The translations under genes were made by a program, and so were the position numbers. Positions 1-9,274 of a stretch of DNA of 20,719 nucleotides are shown here, one piece after another. The stretch is from assembly GCA_014885115.2 (NCBI GenBank), contig WKLE02006683.1, positions 1 through 20,719 on the forward strand, written 5' to 3'. The notes under the pieces are model-generated. The model did no database searches, was not told where the DNA came from, and saw only the letters and a program-made list of their open reading frames with translations. The stretch's first letter is position 1. Each line of letters opens with the position of its first letter. The stretch is from Asterionellopsis glacialis (lineage: Eukaryota > Bacillariophyta > Plagiogrammaphyceae > Rhaphoneidales > Asterionellopsidaceae).

Positions 1-600
1 TTACAAGACCCCGACCTTTCTGATGGACAGGCAAACTGTGCCCAGACAAGAGCGGATGCTGCTGACGCTCTTGCAGACTATTTATTGACAGACCCAACTG
101 GATCCAATGACCTAGACTTCTTGATCATTGGTGATTTGAATGCTTACAAGAAGGAAGTCGCTATACAGAATTTGATTAATGCTGGATATACTGATTTAGC
201 TGAAGAATTTGAAGGTTCAAATGCCTACAGCTATGTATTTGATGGTCAGATTGGATATCTTGATTACGCACTCGCCAACAGTGCACTCTTGAGCCAGATT
301 ACTGGTGCGAGCGAATGGCATATCAATGCCGATGAGATTCCTCTTTTTGACTACAATGACTGTGTTCGAGATGAAGGTGAGGCTTCTTTTCATCGTAAAT
401 CTTGTGTTAATAATATTTACGCTCCAGATGCTTTGAGATCGTCAGACCATGATCCCGTAGTTGTCGGAATGTTGCTTGATGATGGGTCAAAAAAAGGGCT
501 CGGCGAAAAGAAAGCAAAGAAAGGGAAGAAAACGAAGGAGGGGGAGAAGAAAATGAAGGTGGGGGAGAAGAAAATGAAGGGGGGGAAGAAGAATGAATAA
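1..600 (+). CDS. ExeM/NucH-type extracellular endonuclease, 3' part only
   Basis: The frame is open from base 1 to the TAA ending at 600, so the start lies outside the window. About 199 residues are visible. They carry the C-terminal half of an endonuclease/exonuclease/phosphatase fold as found in ExeM/NucH extracellular nucleases. The sequence DGQANCAQTRADAADALADY is followed by the metal-site motif GDLNAY and a terminal SSDHDPVVVGM, whose Asp-His pair is the usual catalytic and metal-binding pair. By family knowledge such enzymes are secreted or surface-bound, metal-dependent DNases or phosphodiesterases, possibly used to scavenge phosphate; that role is inferred. After the fold comes a tail of about 35 residues made almost only of Lys, Gly and Glu, with a seven-residue repeat (GEKKMKV/GEKKMKG). 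This tail is unusual for the family. The signal peptide and N-terminal domains cannot be judged here. An ATG or TTG inside the window is not the true start, because homologous sequence continues upstream of both. Confidence 0.85.
   Translation, partial: LQDPDLSDGQANCAQTRADAADALADYLLTDPTGSNDLDFLIIGDLNAYKKEVAIQNLINAGYTDLAEEFEGSNAYSYVFDGQIGYLDYALANSALLSQITGASEWHINADEIPLFDYNDCVRDEGEASFHRKSCVNNIYAPDALRSSDHDPVVVGMLLDDGSKKGLGEKKAKKGKKTKEGEKKMKVGEKKMKGGKKNE
542..583 (+). repeat. 21-bp tandem repeat coding the Lys-rich tail
   Basis: Two 21-bp purine-only units (except one T each in ATG, and one in the first copy's GGTGG), 542-562 and 563-583, encode GEKKMK plus V or G. The unit length is a multiple of three, so copy-number change would keep the nuclease frame. 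Confidence 0.8.
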
Positions 601-936
601 ATGATATAAGAGGAAAGGTTTGGATAGCGTTTTAGGACTGCAAATGAGTGTTAAAGTAGATCAGCATTGATTATAAACAATAATAAAGGAATTTCTTCAT
701 CGCAAATCCTTGCAAAGGAAGACAACAGTTACGAAGTAGGGGAGAAAATATTCCGATATTGAGCATAGCAAAGTAACTAAAAGGCGATTAGAAATTAACT
801 TGTACTCGCAAAAATATACATAGAGGTCATCCCTTAAAAGCTGTTGTCCTATGGTAGCATTTGCTAATGTACAAATTATTGCTCAAATTGATGTTGTCAG
901 TGCCAAGCCTTCGAAGATACAAAATAGTACGACCAA
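601..936. other. Gap between nuclease and small coiled-coil gene
   Basis: This is A/T-rich convergent 3' flank for the nuclease (plus strand) and the coiled-coil gene (minus strand). AATAAAGG near 680 is a possible polyadenylation signal for the nuclease. No other gene or structure is visible. Confidence 0.5.
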
Positions 937-1263
937 TCAACGTTCGTTTTCGTTGTCATAACTTTCAGTCTGGATATTATTAAGCGTGGCACCTTCGATA
1001 TAGCGTTGTGATTTTGTTTCTTTGTCACGTTTCTCAAGCAATGCTTTGCGACATTGTTCACTTGCTCTTCGAAGTCGATCCATCCGTTGACCCATCGATT
1101 GTAAATCGTCTCTCGCGCATTCAAGCATATGTAAGGTTGCCCCCAGTGCAGTTCGTAGTTGTCGAAGAACAGCTAACTCCACATCTTCCTGTTCTACTCC
1201 CGTCTTATCTGTAGAAGAGCGCGAGATTGATGTACCTTGATCGGTGGACTCATTCTGTTCCAT
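937..1263 (-). CDS. Small coiled-coil protein, possible DASH complex subunit Duo1-like
   Basis: This encodes 108 residues from the ATG at 1261-1263. Two GTG codons lie directly upstream in frame but are unlikely eukaryotic starts. The first 30 residues are polar and probably disordered. Residues from roughly 28 to 90 form one continuous amphipathic helix beginning DVELAVLRQLRTALGATLHM, with heptad-like Leu/Met spacing. The C-terminus is polar. The pattern L-R-x(5)-L-x(6)-LE-x-A-x-D resembles the conserved helix of Duo1, a subunit of the DASH/Dam1 ring that couples kinetochores to microtubules. This is a by-eye similarity only. Other small helical-bundle proteins (BLOC/BORC-type, Ska-like) remain possible. 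The frame stays open upstream to about 1389 with no ATG, so an upstream exon cannot be ruled out. I am fairly confident that it is coding and unsure of the family. Confidence 0.45.
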   Translation of the reverse strand: MEQNESTDQGTSISRSSTDKTGVEQEDVELAVLRQLRTALGATLHMLECARDDLQSMGQRMDRLRRASEQCRKALLEKRDKETKSQRYIEGATLNNIQTESYDNENER

Positions 1264-1769
1264 CACCACTTGGCCATGAGAAATCTCGAAAGCAACATCA
1301 ACACAGGCGCGGCGTTGACAAGTGACAACAGGGGTGGGTTCAAAAGCTGGAAGTAGGACAGAGTTGCGAGATATGCGACAGAAAAAAAATTATCATCATG
1401 GTAAAGGTTATTCGGTCAGACCTTAATTAACCCTAACTAGTCTATTAGGTAATTCCACCCAGTATTTTTAGAGATTGAGCGTCAGTGGGATCTCACGAGG
1501 TCTCAAGATTCTTGATCTGAAGATTCTTGCTGTGGCATCCAGATCTGAAAGAACAAACAATACCAAAAGGTCGTCATTGAATGACGACCTACACGAAGTA
1601 GTCTCTCAAGGGCTCAAAATATCAAGATAAACCAGCTTCTCTAGAGAGGCGGTCAAGGATAGCACAGGGTGACGAATCTCCAGAAATTTGGCCTGTTGAT
1701 AGTTCGAGAAACTCAAAAAAGCCATAGCTAAATCGAGAAACGCCATCAAGACTCTTTCGAACCACCAGA
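1264..1769. promoter_or_regulatory. Shared divergent 5' region with a palindrome
   Basis: This segment separates the minus-strand coiled-coil gene from the plus-strand phosphoesterase gene, so it probably holds both promoters. The only clear structure is the 23-bp palindrome at 1568-1590. No convincing TATA box is visible. The short minus-strand open frame at 1622-1804 overlaps the next gene's start and looks like chance. Confidence 0.4.
1568..1590. promoter_or_regulatory. Perfect 11-bp inverted repeat with TGACG half-sites
   Basis: AGGTCGTCATT is followed by one G and then by its exact reverse complement AATGACGACCT. Each arm holds a TGACG core, the half-site typical of CREB/ATF-type bZIP factors, arranged divergently. 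It lies about 180 bp upstream of the phosphoesterase ATG in a divergent intergenic region, which is where an operator could be. Function is inferred; the palindrome itself is certain. Confidence 0.4.
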
Positions 1770-3542
1770 ATGTCTGATTTCTTGTCTCGTGCTTCCACTG
1801 CCATTATGTTATGGACGGTGCTGTTGGTTATCTCCTTTCTGTCAAAACCATGTTGTGCGGAAAAAGCAATTAATTTGCCATTTGGTGATGTTAATGTTGT
1901 AGTAGTAACAGATGTACATTCCTGGGTCGCTGGACATGGTCGTCACGCTGAAGAACATCTCGACGCTGACTATGGCGATGTCTTGTCCTTCTATGAAAGA
2001 TTGCAAAAGGATTGTCAAAAATATGGACGAGATCTTTGGTTTGTTATGAATGGTGATTTTATGGACGGAACAGGTTTATCCACAAGACCACCAAAAGCAC
2101 TTCTTCCTATTTTGGAAAAAATGCCATGGGATGCTGTCAATGTTGGGAACCATGAGCTTTATGATTCGGAGACAATTGATTATGTATCGCAACCTGGTGG
2201 ATTCATAGATTGGTTTGGAGAGCGATATCTTTCATCCAATAGCATCCATGCGTCTACTGGAAAACCACTTGGACATCGATATCGCATTTTGAAGGGACGC
2301 AATTCATCTATATTGACATTTGGATTCCTTTTCAACATGAAAAACTCAAGCCCTATTGTCCTTGTAGAAGAGGTAGAAAAGGTGGTGCAAGCAGATTGGT
2401 TCGTCAATGCATTAATCAATGAAACATTTGATGCCATTATGGTTCTTGCTCACATGGATGTTCATGATCCATTGGTAGATATTATTTTGTCATCGATTCG
2501 TAAAAAAATTGGTCATGAGATGCCAGTTCAATTCATTACAGGCCATTCACATTATCGTGGATATGAAAAATTAGATACGTACAGTACGTCGTTTGAAGCA
2601 GGTAGATATTTAGATACAGTGGGTTTTGTATCATTCCCAACAAAGGACAGTATCGCTGCTATTCAAGAGGGCAATGGTAACGAAAGCACCAATGAAGAGG
2701 CGACTACCGGTATTTTTAGCCACCGATTTTTAGATGCAAATGTAATCACCCTGCAAGAGACACTTGGAGTTTCAAATCTGAAGACAAAATCTGGAAAAGC
2801 ATTATCAACGCTTATCCATGCAACTCAAGAGTCCATGGGTCTTACAAAGTTGGTGGGTTGTGCGCCGATCACATTTTATGAGTGGCATCCGTTAAGTAAA
2901 ACAGACTCAATATGGGGACTGTATGCCCAACAGGTAGTACCAACTCAATTGTTTCGGAATCATTCAACAAGTGTATTACTGCAAAGCAAAGGATCGATTC
3001 GTTACAGTCTTTTTAAAGGCGAAATTACGCTTGATGATCTTGTTGCCGTTGATCCATTCAATGATACTATTTTTCTCATTGCGAAAGATGTTCCAGGAAG
3101 AGTAATTCTGGAATTGAATTCGACATTGAATCCCTCAAACCAGCAGTACATGTTCAATGGGAAAATCTTTGAATCCTCACTCCCCAACTATATTCTTTCC
3201 GGTGACGTGATTCAGGATAGGAAATATGACTTATACACTCAAGAATACGATGCAAAACCAATTCAAAAAGTACTAGCTAACGTGTTTAGTGGTAATATGG
3301 TCATGCAATCCACTAATAGGACAGTTGGTTCACTTTGGTTCTCATTCGTTGAACAATTTTGGAGCTGCGACTATAACCAAGAAGTTCTCAATTCCTCGAC
3401 AGAAGTGACAATACAAAAGTATCGAATAGTAGATACTCATAGTTCTCGTACGTCTGCGGCAATTGTTGCATTATGCTTTCTTTCCTCTGCTGTGATTTCG
3501 TTTCAGATACGATCAAAGCGAAGCGAATATTCTCGAATCTGA
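1770..3542 (+). CDS. Secreted or membrane-anchored calcineurin-like metallophosphoesterase (5'-nucleotidase-like)
   Basis: This is a single-exon, 590-residue protein. The first ATG opens a signal peptide: residues 1-30 have a hydrophobic core MLWTVLLVISFL and a likely cleavage after PCCA. The metallophosphoesterase core shows all metal-ligand motifs in order: DVHSW (Asp48, His50), NGDFMDG (Asp96), GNHE (126-129), AHMDVHD (His228) and GHSHYRG (258-261). Residues of about 330-530 fit the C-terminal substrate domain of the 5'-nucleotidase family. A hydrophobic stretch near 563-580 followed by basic residues suggests a C-terminal membrane anchor, with the catalytic part in the lumen or outside. 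Length and architecture match yeast YHR202W-type vacuolar phosphoesterases. Several N-x-S/T sequons agree with secretion. The substrate (nucleotide or another phosphoester) cannot be read from the sequence. Confidence 0.88.
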   Translation: MSDFLSRASTAIMLWTVLLVISFLSKPCCAEKAINLPFGDVNVVVVTDVHSWVAGHGRHAEEHLDADYGDVLSFYERLQKDCQKYGRDLWFVMNGDFMDGTGLSTRPPKALLPILEKMPWDAVNVGNHELYDSETIDYVSQPGGFIDWFGERYLSSNSIHASTGKPLGHRYRILKGRNSSILTFGFLFNMKNSSPIVLVEEVEKVVQADWFVNALINETFDAIMVLAHMDVHDPLVDIILSSIRKKIGHEMPVQFITGHSHYRGYEKLDTYSTSFEAGRYLDTVGFVSFPTKDSIAAIQEGNGNESTNEEATTGIFSHRFLDANVITLQETLGVSNLKTKSGKALSTLIHATQESMGLTKLVGCAPITFYEWHPLSKTDSIWGLYAQQVVPTQLFRNHSTSVLLQSKGSIRYSLFKGEITLDDLVAVDPFNDTIFLIAKDVPGRVILELNSTLNPSNQQYMFNGKIFESSLPNYILSGDVIQDRKYDLYTQEYDAKPIQKVLANVFSGNMVMQSTNRTVGSLWFSFVEQFWSCDYNQEVLNSSTEVTIQKYRIVDTHSSRTSAAIVALCFLSSAVISFQIRSKRSEYSRI

Positions 3543-4551
3543 TAATCAAAGAACAAACATTTTTGAAAGATTGACCATTACAAACCAGAAGCTCTCAGTT
3601 TTTTTAAAGGTGCAAATAAGGAGTGCAGCATGTAAAGATTTGGATTTTTTTGTGAGCAAAAGAAATTTAGTGATGGAATTCATTATGATGCGATGTTCTG
3701 TACATTCAATTCGGTGATTCGGTACTGCTTATCATAATTTATCATATATGAAATAAAAATGAGTATTTTATGTTGAACGTATTGAGTATGATTTTATTGA
3801 TTCTTCGAATTATCGCCGTCCACCTGGAAGGTAGACATCAACATGTGTGCGTACCAGGTATTTGGTTTCATTATTATTTATTTGTCTTATGTTTACTGTT
3901 ATTATCAAAGTCGTAGTACCATTAAACAATCTTCAATGTCTTGACTACTACTTTTAGTAACTACTCTGTACAAACTGGATGTATTTTGAACCAGCAGCAG
4001 GTGGTCGGTATGCATGAGATACCCAGGTAAAGAAATAAATTTGCCATAAGTTTCGGAACTAACTGACGGTACCTAAATTCCCAATATAGAACAAGAAAAG
4101 TACAGAACACAACGTACTTTGGAACTTCCTTGATGATGTCATGATGACATCTAAATTTTTTCGGAAGATTCTCTTACTTATGTAATATAGATTCGAACTA
4201 CGGTTTCTTAATTATGATTGTGACGTGTGGGCATGGTATTTGTTGAAAAAAAAAAAAATTCCGATGGAGACAAGAGTAGAATCAAGAAAGACACACCAGT
4301 TCATGTTCTGTTTGTCCTCCTGTACCAGGTATGTGTCGTATGAACAGTACAAAAAAACCTATTTACGTCTGATTTCTGCCACCTCGATTTTTTCCAAATT
4401 TCGCCAGGCACGACGAACGACGCAGGCTTCCGTTTGCATTCTCTTCTCTGCTTGAACTTTATTCCACCGTTACAATTGTACCATAATTTTAATCAGTCAA
4501 CCTTGCAGCTGCCTCCACCCTTTCTTTCTCAACTCTTTCTCAGTAACCACC
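3543..4551. other. Intergenic, about 1 kb, no gene seen
   Basis: This holds the 3' flank of the phosphoesterase gene (AATAAAAATG near 3752 may serve in polyadenylation) and the 5' flank of the CX9C gene. It contains two exact GTACCAGGTA words (3851-3860, 4322-4331) and a 17-bp palindrome at 4135-4151. The 76-codon open frame at 4225-4455 starts in a poly-A run and has no coding character. The last 50 bases before 4552 are pyrimidine-rich, as expected of a 5' leader. Confidence 0.5.
4135..4151. repeat. 17-bp palindrome
   Basis: GATGTCAT, then G, then ATGACATC is a perfect 8-bp inverted repeat with a one-base centre. It has the same design as 1568-1590 (odd centre, TGAC-containing arms) and lies about 400 bp upstream of the CX9C gene. 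Confidence 0.5.
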
Positions 4552-4842
4552 ATGCATCAAAGAACCACCTCCGTTGGATCCATCACCGATTGTAACAGCG
4601 TCAATGGCGATTCTTCTGAAGCGCAACTCTCCAGCAGCGCACCTTCCACAACATCCTTTATGAGACCTCGAGCAGAAACCCGCAGGAACCCCGTAGTCTC
4701 CGCCATTTTGACCTCCAACACAATGAAGAATTGTCATGAAGTCCGCGATATGTATATCACTTGCGTCAACTCAAAGAGTCGATCTGCTGTTTGTGAAACT
4801 GCAACAAACTACTTCATCAGTTGCAACCAAAGCGACAAATAG
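4552..4842 (+). CDS. Twin CX9C (CHCH-type) protein, probable mitochondrial intermembrane space
   Basis: This encodes 96 residues. The ATG sits in a good context (ACC before ATG) after a pyrimidine-rich leader. The first 55 residues are Ser/Thr-rich and basic without a classic hydrophobic signal. The C-terminal part has four cysteines at 61, 71, 81 and 91, that is CX9C-X9-CX9C, in two predicted short helices (CHEVRDMYITC and CETATNYFISC), and then ends within five residues. In known families this spacing forms a disulphide-linked helical hairpin imported through the Mia40/Erv1 relay, with roles in cytochrome oxidase assembly, MICOS or metal transfer. The motif is seen directly; location and role follow from the family. 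I cannot assign it to one member (Cmc/Cox-type). A fifth cysteine (Cys14) lies outside the motif. Confidence 0.65.
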   Translation: MHQRTTSVGSITDCNSVNGDSSEAQLSSSAPSTTSFMRPRAETRRNPVVSAILTSNTMKNCHEVRDMYITCVNSKSRSAVCETATNYFISCNQSDK

Positions 4843-6415
4843 ACATATGCGCGGATACGAAGATCATTTCACGACGGAAGCAGAACTCTCATGTAGACGT
4901 ATATTCTGTTTCCCGGTTCATGAAGTGCAAGTGAGTTAAACTGAAAGAGAAGAAAAAGAATGAGATGAAATCAAAGACTTTTCTTTCACAATCCATCACA
5001 TCAGTTCATCTTATCGTCAACTTCTTGTTGGCATTCGTGTTCATCGAAAATCAGACATGCGTACTTGGTACAATTTCCCTCCTTTTCTACAATATATTCT
5101 TTCATATTAGATGTACCTGTAACTGTATAGAATTCATATTTTCATGAAAGCCTTCATCGTTTCTATCCCATCTTTCATCTATCTTGCTGAATTCAAAGGC
5201 AAGATCCAGACAAAATCTTTTTAGAGTTGTCAATAGCGTTTCTGCCATGCTTCAATCAGTTAGTACGATTGCGTAAGTCAGGCTGGCTACTGCCTCCGAA
5301 GGTAGGACAAAGCAGTGTACCTTTACCTGGTACAGGTACCTGTACCAGGTACCTGGGTAGCGTGTTCTGGAACTACCAGTATTTACAATTTATTGATATA
5401 ATTGAATGAGGGACTGAGTCGATTAAAAGTGGTCTAAAATGACACTGCCCCTATGGTGATAATCCATATTTACTAAGTAATCTTGTTTCCTTGCGGGACT
5501 AGTTAAGCATTGCTGCGTCATGAAATCTTTTATACTTAACGACTCCGAATTCTTGCATCCAAAGGCAAAATTCTGAAAAAGAATTTCCCTGAAGAACAGA
5601 ATTCTGTTCTGGCACCCAAAGAACAAATAATATGTTGTATTTTGACCGTTTTCTCTCTAGAGTAACGTAGGCTTTTCCTCGAGAGGGACTGTGCCGGTTA
5701 ACTCTTGGTGATCACCAACAACGGTGTGATCATCACTCCTGCCCGGGCTGTTCTTCTTGACGTGCGTTTTTAGTCTTAGACGTGTTTTCTTCCAGTCCCA
5801 AGACTGAGGATCAAGAAATTCTTACAGTTCCTTACCGTATCACTGATTCAACATCGAATGCTTTCTTTGGGATTCGTCAGTTCATCATGATGTATTTTGA
5901 TACTTCAAGTTGACAACTTGTGTGCTGGCAATGTCGTCTGTGGAGCTCCTTTTTTCACCTCATCAATTTCAGATAAGTTTTCATATGAACATACCTATCT
6001 CTTCCACCAAACTTCTATTCAACTTCGTGTGTGCGAAACGGTATTGAATTGTTTCTGCTTCATTTCCAATAGAGAGAAAGTTTCCCAAACTTTAGCGTGC
6101 CTTCATGTCTATATACGGCAATATACGAAGTGTTGTTGTTTTATTCAGCAAAAATAAGAGAGAAGTATCGTATACTGATCTCATGTAAACATAGATTCTA
6201 AAATTAATGTCGTATGAAAATAAAATGTAGCGTATGTAAATAGTTGTTTCCTTCTAGTGTTCTCTCTTTTAATACTCTTTTATTAGCTCGGTTTCAATTT
6301 TCGTTGGATGTTGTTAAAATATGAATCTCATCTGATCGTCCATACGTTTGCTTCTGTCGATATTTCATCCCCTCGTCCCCTACAAGCGTGATTCCGATCA
6401 ATTCCGTGTTTGGCG
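4843..6415. other. Intergenic, about 1.6 kb, palindrome and weak coding-like relics
   Basis: This lies between the 3' ends of the CX9C gene (plus) and the TPR gene (minus). It contains the 28-bp perfect palindrome at 5324-5351 and a 14-bp one, TTGGTGATCACCAA, at 5705-5718. The stretch of about 5655-5895 is less A/T-rich than its surroundings and has coding-like peptides on both strands but no start, splice pattern or recognisable family. Open frames at 4965-5147, 5227-5409 and 5897-6157 lack coding character. Confidence 0.45.
5324..5351. repeat. 28-bp perfect palindrome of the GTACCAGGTA family
   Basis: Two outward-facing copies of TACCTGGTAC/GTACCAGGTA are joined at AGGTACCT, giving a gap-free 28-bp palindrome centred between 5337 and 5338. 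The half-site word recurs through the window in intergenic DNA, so this is one member of a dispersed family. Confidence 0.85.
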
Positions 6416-9274
6416 TTAAAACTCTCCTTGTGTACAAGTCAATGATATAATGCTACCATCGCTTACGTCACTGCCGCCCCTTGCAATGCAGTCAGTGCAG
6501 TCAACTCCTCCCACCTTTTGGTGTACTTTCCCATCCATATCTTGGTAAAATAGTCTAGATTTGTCCAAACCAAGTTTGTACATAATATTCTGACTCAAAA
6601 TTGGTAATGACACACCTTGAGGGGCATAACACCCGATGTGCTCTTCAATGGTTTCATCTGATCGTGACTTGATGAGACCCAGGGTGATGGCTGTTTTCTC
6701 ACACGTATAGAGGTTACTTAGTGAATGATCTATCCCTTCATCCTTGGCTTGTTCAACAAAATTGATACTTTCAATAGTTTTGAGGACTATTGGGTTGTCG
6801 TCGCCCAATACAGATTGTTGAATCTGAAAAAAAAAAAAGGGAACAAAATCCATGAGAAATTTTTAATTTTGTTTTCAACAAGCATGTGCAAAAATATCGT
6901 CTACAATCCACAACGCAATATAAGCGAGGAATATTCTTACCAACAAGGCTTCTTCCAAAGCAATCGCTGCTTCCTCGAACTCTTGTCGACGCAACTGTAT
7001 TGAACCCAAGTTACATAGCGTTGAAGCGATACTGAGTAGGGCATGATTGGATGCAGAACCGGCATTGGCGTTATTGGGAGCATTTTTCAATGTGTCACGT
7101 TGAATTTCAAGAGCCTCTTCAAACGCCATTTTGCTTCCTTCCAGTTCACAAAGTTCAAATAAAGCACACCCCACATTATTCAAAATCTTCCCAACCTTGG
7201 GATGTTTGTTACCCAAAAATTCACGACGAATTCGTAAGGCTTCACGGAATGCAACTAACGCTTCCTTGTATGCTTGACATTCGAGTTGAGCGACACCTAA
7301 TTGTGCCAATGACACAGCCACGTCAGGATGGTTAGGTACCAACGCTTCTTTGCGGACTCTGACAGCTTCGTCGCATACTTCAATCGCCTTTTGGTATTGA
7401 CGACTCTTCAAATATGCAATTCCCAAATTGTGGAGTGCTGTTCCTACACGATAATGTGTATCACCGTACCGTTGTTTTTGTCCTCTGAGAATTTCTTCAA
7501 AGACCTCCAAGGCTTCTTCAAATTCACCATGGGCCAAATGTTCTGCGGCCATTTGATGAATGGCTCTCAAATTCGTTTCTGCATTCAAAAAGGAACCATC
7601 ATCAGCGTCAACAGGAACATTTGTTCTGCGTGGAGACTTTCGTCTTTTTGGAGTAACGGGTGGAGGAGGTATCAGGGCTGGTGAGTTGCAATGACTGCTA
7701 GCACGACTGCCACTATTGCTGCGGACTGCACCACCTTGACTATTGTTGCCACTGTGTGCGCTCGAGTTGATGCTATTCTTGTCGGCAACAGCAAATTCCA
7801 TTCTTTCGTCTAGTGAGGGACTTTTGGAAGATAAACTTGAATCTCCGCTACCGGCATCATCTGAATCCATAGTTGTCGTTGTAGTAGCATTATTATTGGT
7901 TAGTTCAAACATGAGACCACTAGCAGCTGCCATACTTTTCAAGTTTGCTAATTGGCTGCTCAAATCAATGTGATCGACCCTGGCTGGGACAGCTTCAGTT
8001 GGCGACTTTGGGAAATTTGTGGTCGTCAACGGATTTGTAGTAGAAGACATATTGGTGGGTGGTACTCGTGGTGGTTTACCTACATTGTTCCGTACAGGGG
8101 ATTTGGACTTGTAATCGGTAGTGATGGCATCAAACGATTTCGAGGCCAAGTCAAATGGTTGAGTCCCACTACTGTATAGATTTCTCCCATGTGGTTCTGA
8201 CTCGTGAATCCCAGAGTTGAATGCGTCTTCTGTCACGGAATAATCTTCCATGTGAAGTGGTTTTTTAGCAGAACACGTTTCTGCTGCTACAGCCCACAAG
8301 TCAATGCGCCGTTCTTCTTCGTAATCTTCAGGTGCCATTAGTGTAACCATAGCACTATTTGGCTCCTCTGTCGGGAAAAATCCAAGTGAAATATCGTCGA
8401 TGGAATCGGAATTGTAGGTTGTGGGAGTTCCGGCTGGGGAATCCGTTCGACGAGGAGAAAACCCAAGGCTGCTATCTGGTGAAGAGTTTCCGAGGAAAGG
8501 CTTCTTGACCTTTACTGGGGTACACAACTGTTCAGGTGTTTTGGGAGATGACAGTAACGACCGAGGTGCCTTCACTCGTGGAAGAGATATGGACGTTAGC
8601 TTCTTCTGCTTTTCCTGATCTTTCTCAGAAAGAAAGGGATCAAAGGAAAAGGATCTTGGTTCTGATCTTGACATATCATCAAAGGCAGCAAAGCTGATAG
8701 CTGTTTCGTCGATTGGTTCAAAGTCAAATGTAGGATTCTTCTTGATGGCACGAAAAAAACGTTTTTTCGATTTCATTTTATTTTGCACAATCCGTCCCTC
8801 GTTTTCGATTGTAGAGAATTGTGTTGACCCTCCAAAGGAAGACAAATCATCAAACATTGCCTTCGTTCGAATTTGTGGAATAGCACCGTTCCCAATTTTG
8901 GGTGTTTCCGTCGAATTGAAGGTATGATTACTTTTCATGGTTCTACCGCTTATAACAGTTGCATCTGAAGTTTCAGTTGGATCACTCGACTTCTCTTCAT
9001 TCCTGCTTTTCGTCTTGGAAGGTCTCCATCTTAGTTTGCGACGAACTTTCCCATTCTTTGTCTTGACCTTGTTCCTATGTTGAGGACTACCATTTATGGC
9101 GTTTGCAAAGTATCCGTCTCCTTGACTTTCAAAATCACCAGATGATGCCTTTGATACGGCAGGCGAATCGTGTTCATCGAAACTGCTGCGATCCACAATC
9201 ATGCCAATCATCCCTAAAGGGGATTCTCCGCTATTATTGCGTTTGTGCTTGGGTTTGTCGATTGTTCTCACCAT
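6416..9274 (-). CDS. TPR protein with kinesin-light-chain-type repeats, two exons
   Basis: Exon 1 is 9274-6941 (778 codons) and exon 2 is 6823-6416 (135 residues plus stop), giving 913 residues. The intron has donor GTAAGA and acceptor TTTTCAG after a poly-T tract, phase 0. Splicing joins EEALL to IQQSVLGDDNP, which restores the repeat pattern. Residues 1-560 are Ser/Pro/Asp-rich and probably disordered, with basic clusters such as KVRRKLRWRPSK and PKRRKSPRR (about 543-550) and a run of Thr. Residues of about 566-800 hold five 42-residue TPRs of the kinesin light chain/nephrocystin-3 kind (NLGIAYLKSRQYQKAIE, LAQLGVAQLE, LNNVGCALFE, LCNLGSIQLR). These form a superhelix that binds peptides. The last 110 residues are not recognised. 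There is no kinesin heavy-chain-binding coiled coil, so calling it a motor subunit would go too far; a scaffold role is the safer inference. The ATG at 9272-9274 is the first in frame. Confidence 0.8.
6824..6940 (-). other. Intron of the TPR gene (117 bp)
   Basis: The GTAAGA donor (6940) and CAG acceptor after a 13-base T run (6824-6826) bracket a segment with an in-frame stop. Removing it rejoins a TPR helix in frame. Confidence 0.85.

Noticed and set aside
85..600. Nuclease starting at 85
   Set aside because: Family sequence (DGQANCAQTRADAADALADY) continues upstream in the same frame to base 1, so the gene is cut by the window edge.
897..1214. Open frames 897-1124 (minus) and 1008-1214 (plus)
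   Set aside because: They overlap the coiled-coil gene in other frames and lack any coding pattern.
4187..4205. GTTCGAATC-like B box on the minus strand, suggesting a tRNA
   Set aside because: No matching A box, acceptor stem or anticodon arm could be found around it.
6875..6940. C-terminal RIFLAYIALW extension of the TPR protein's first ORF
   Set aside because: This is intron read-through; the GTAAGA donor precedes it and exon 2 restores the TPR pattern.
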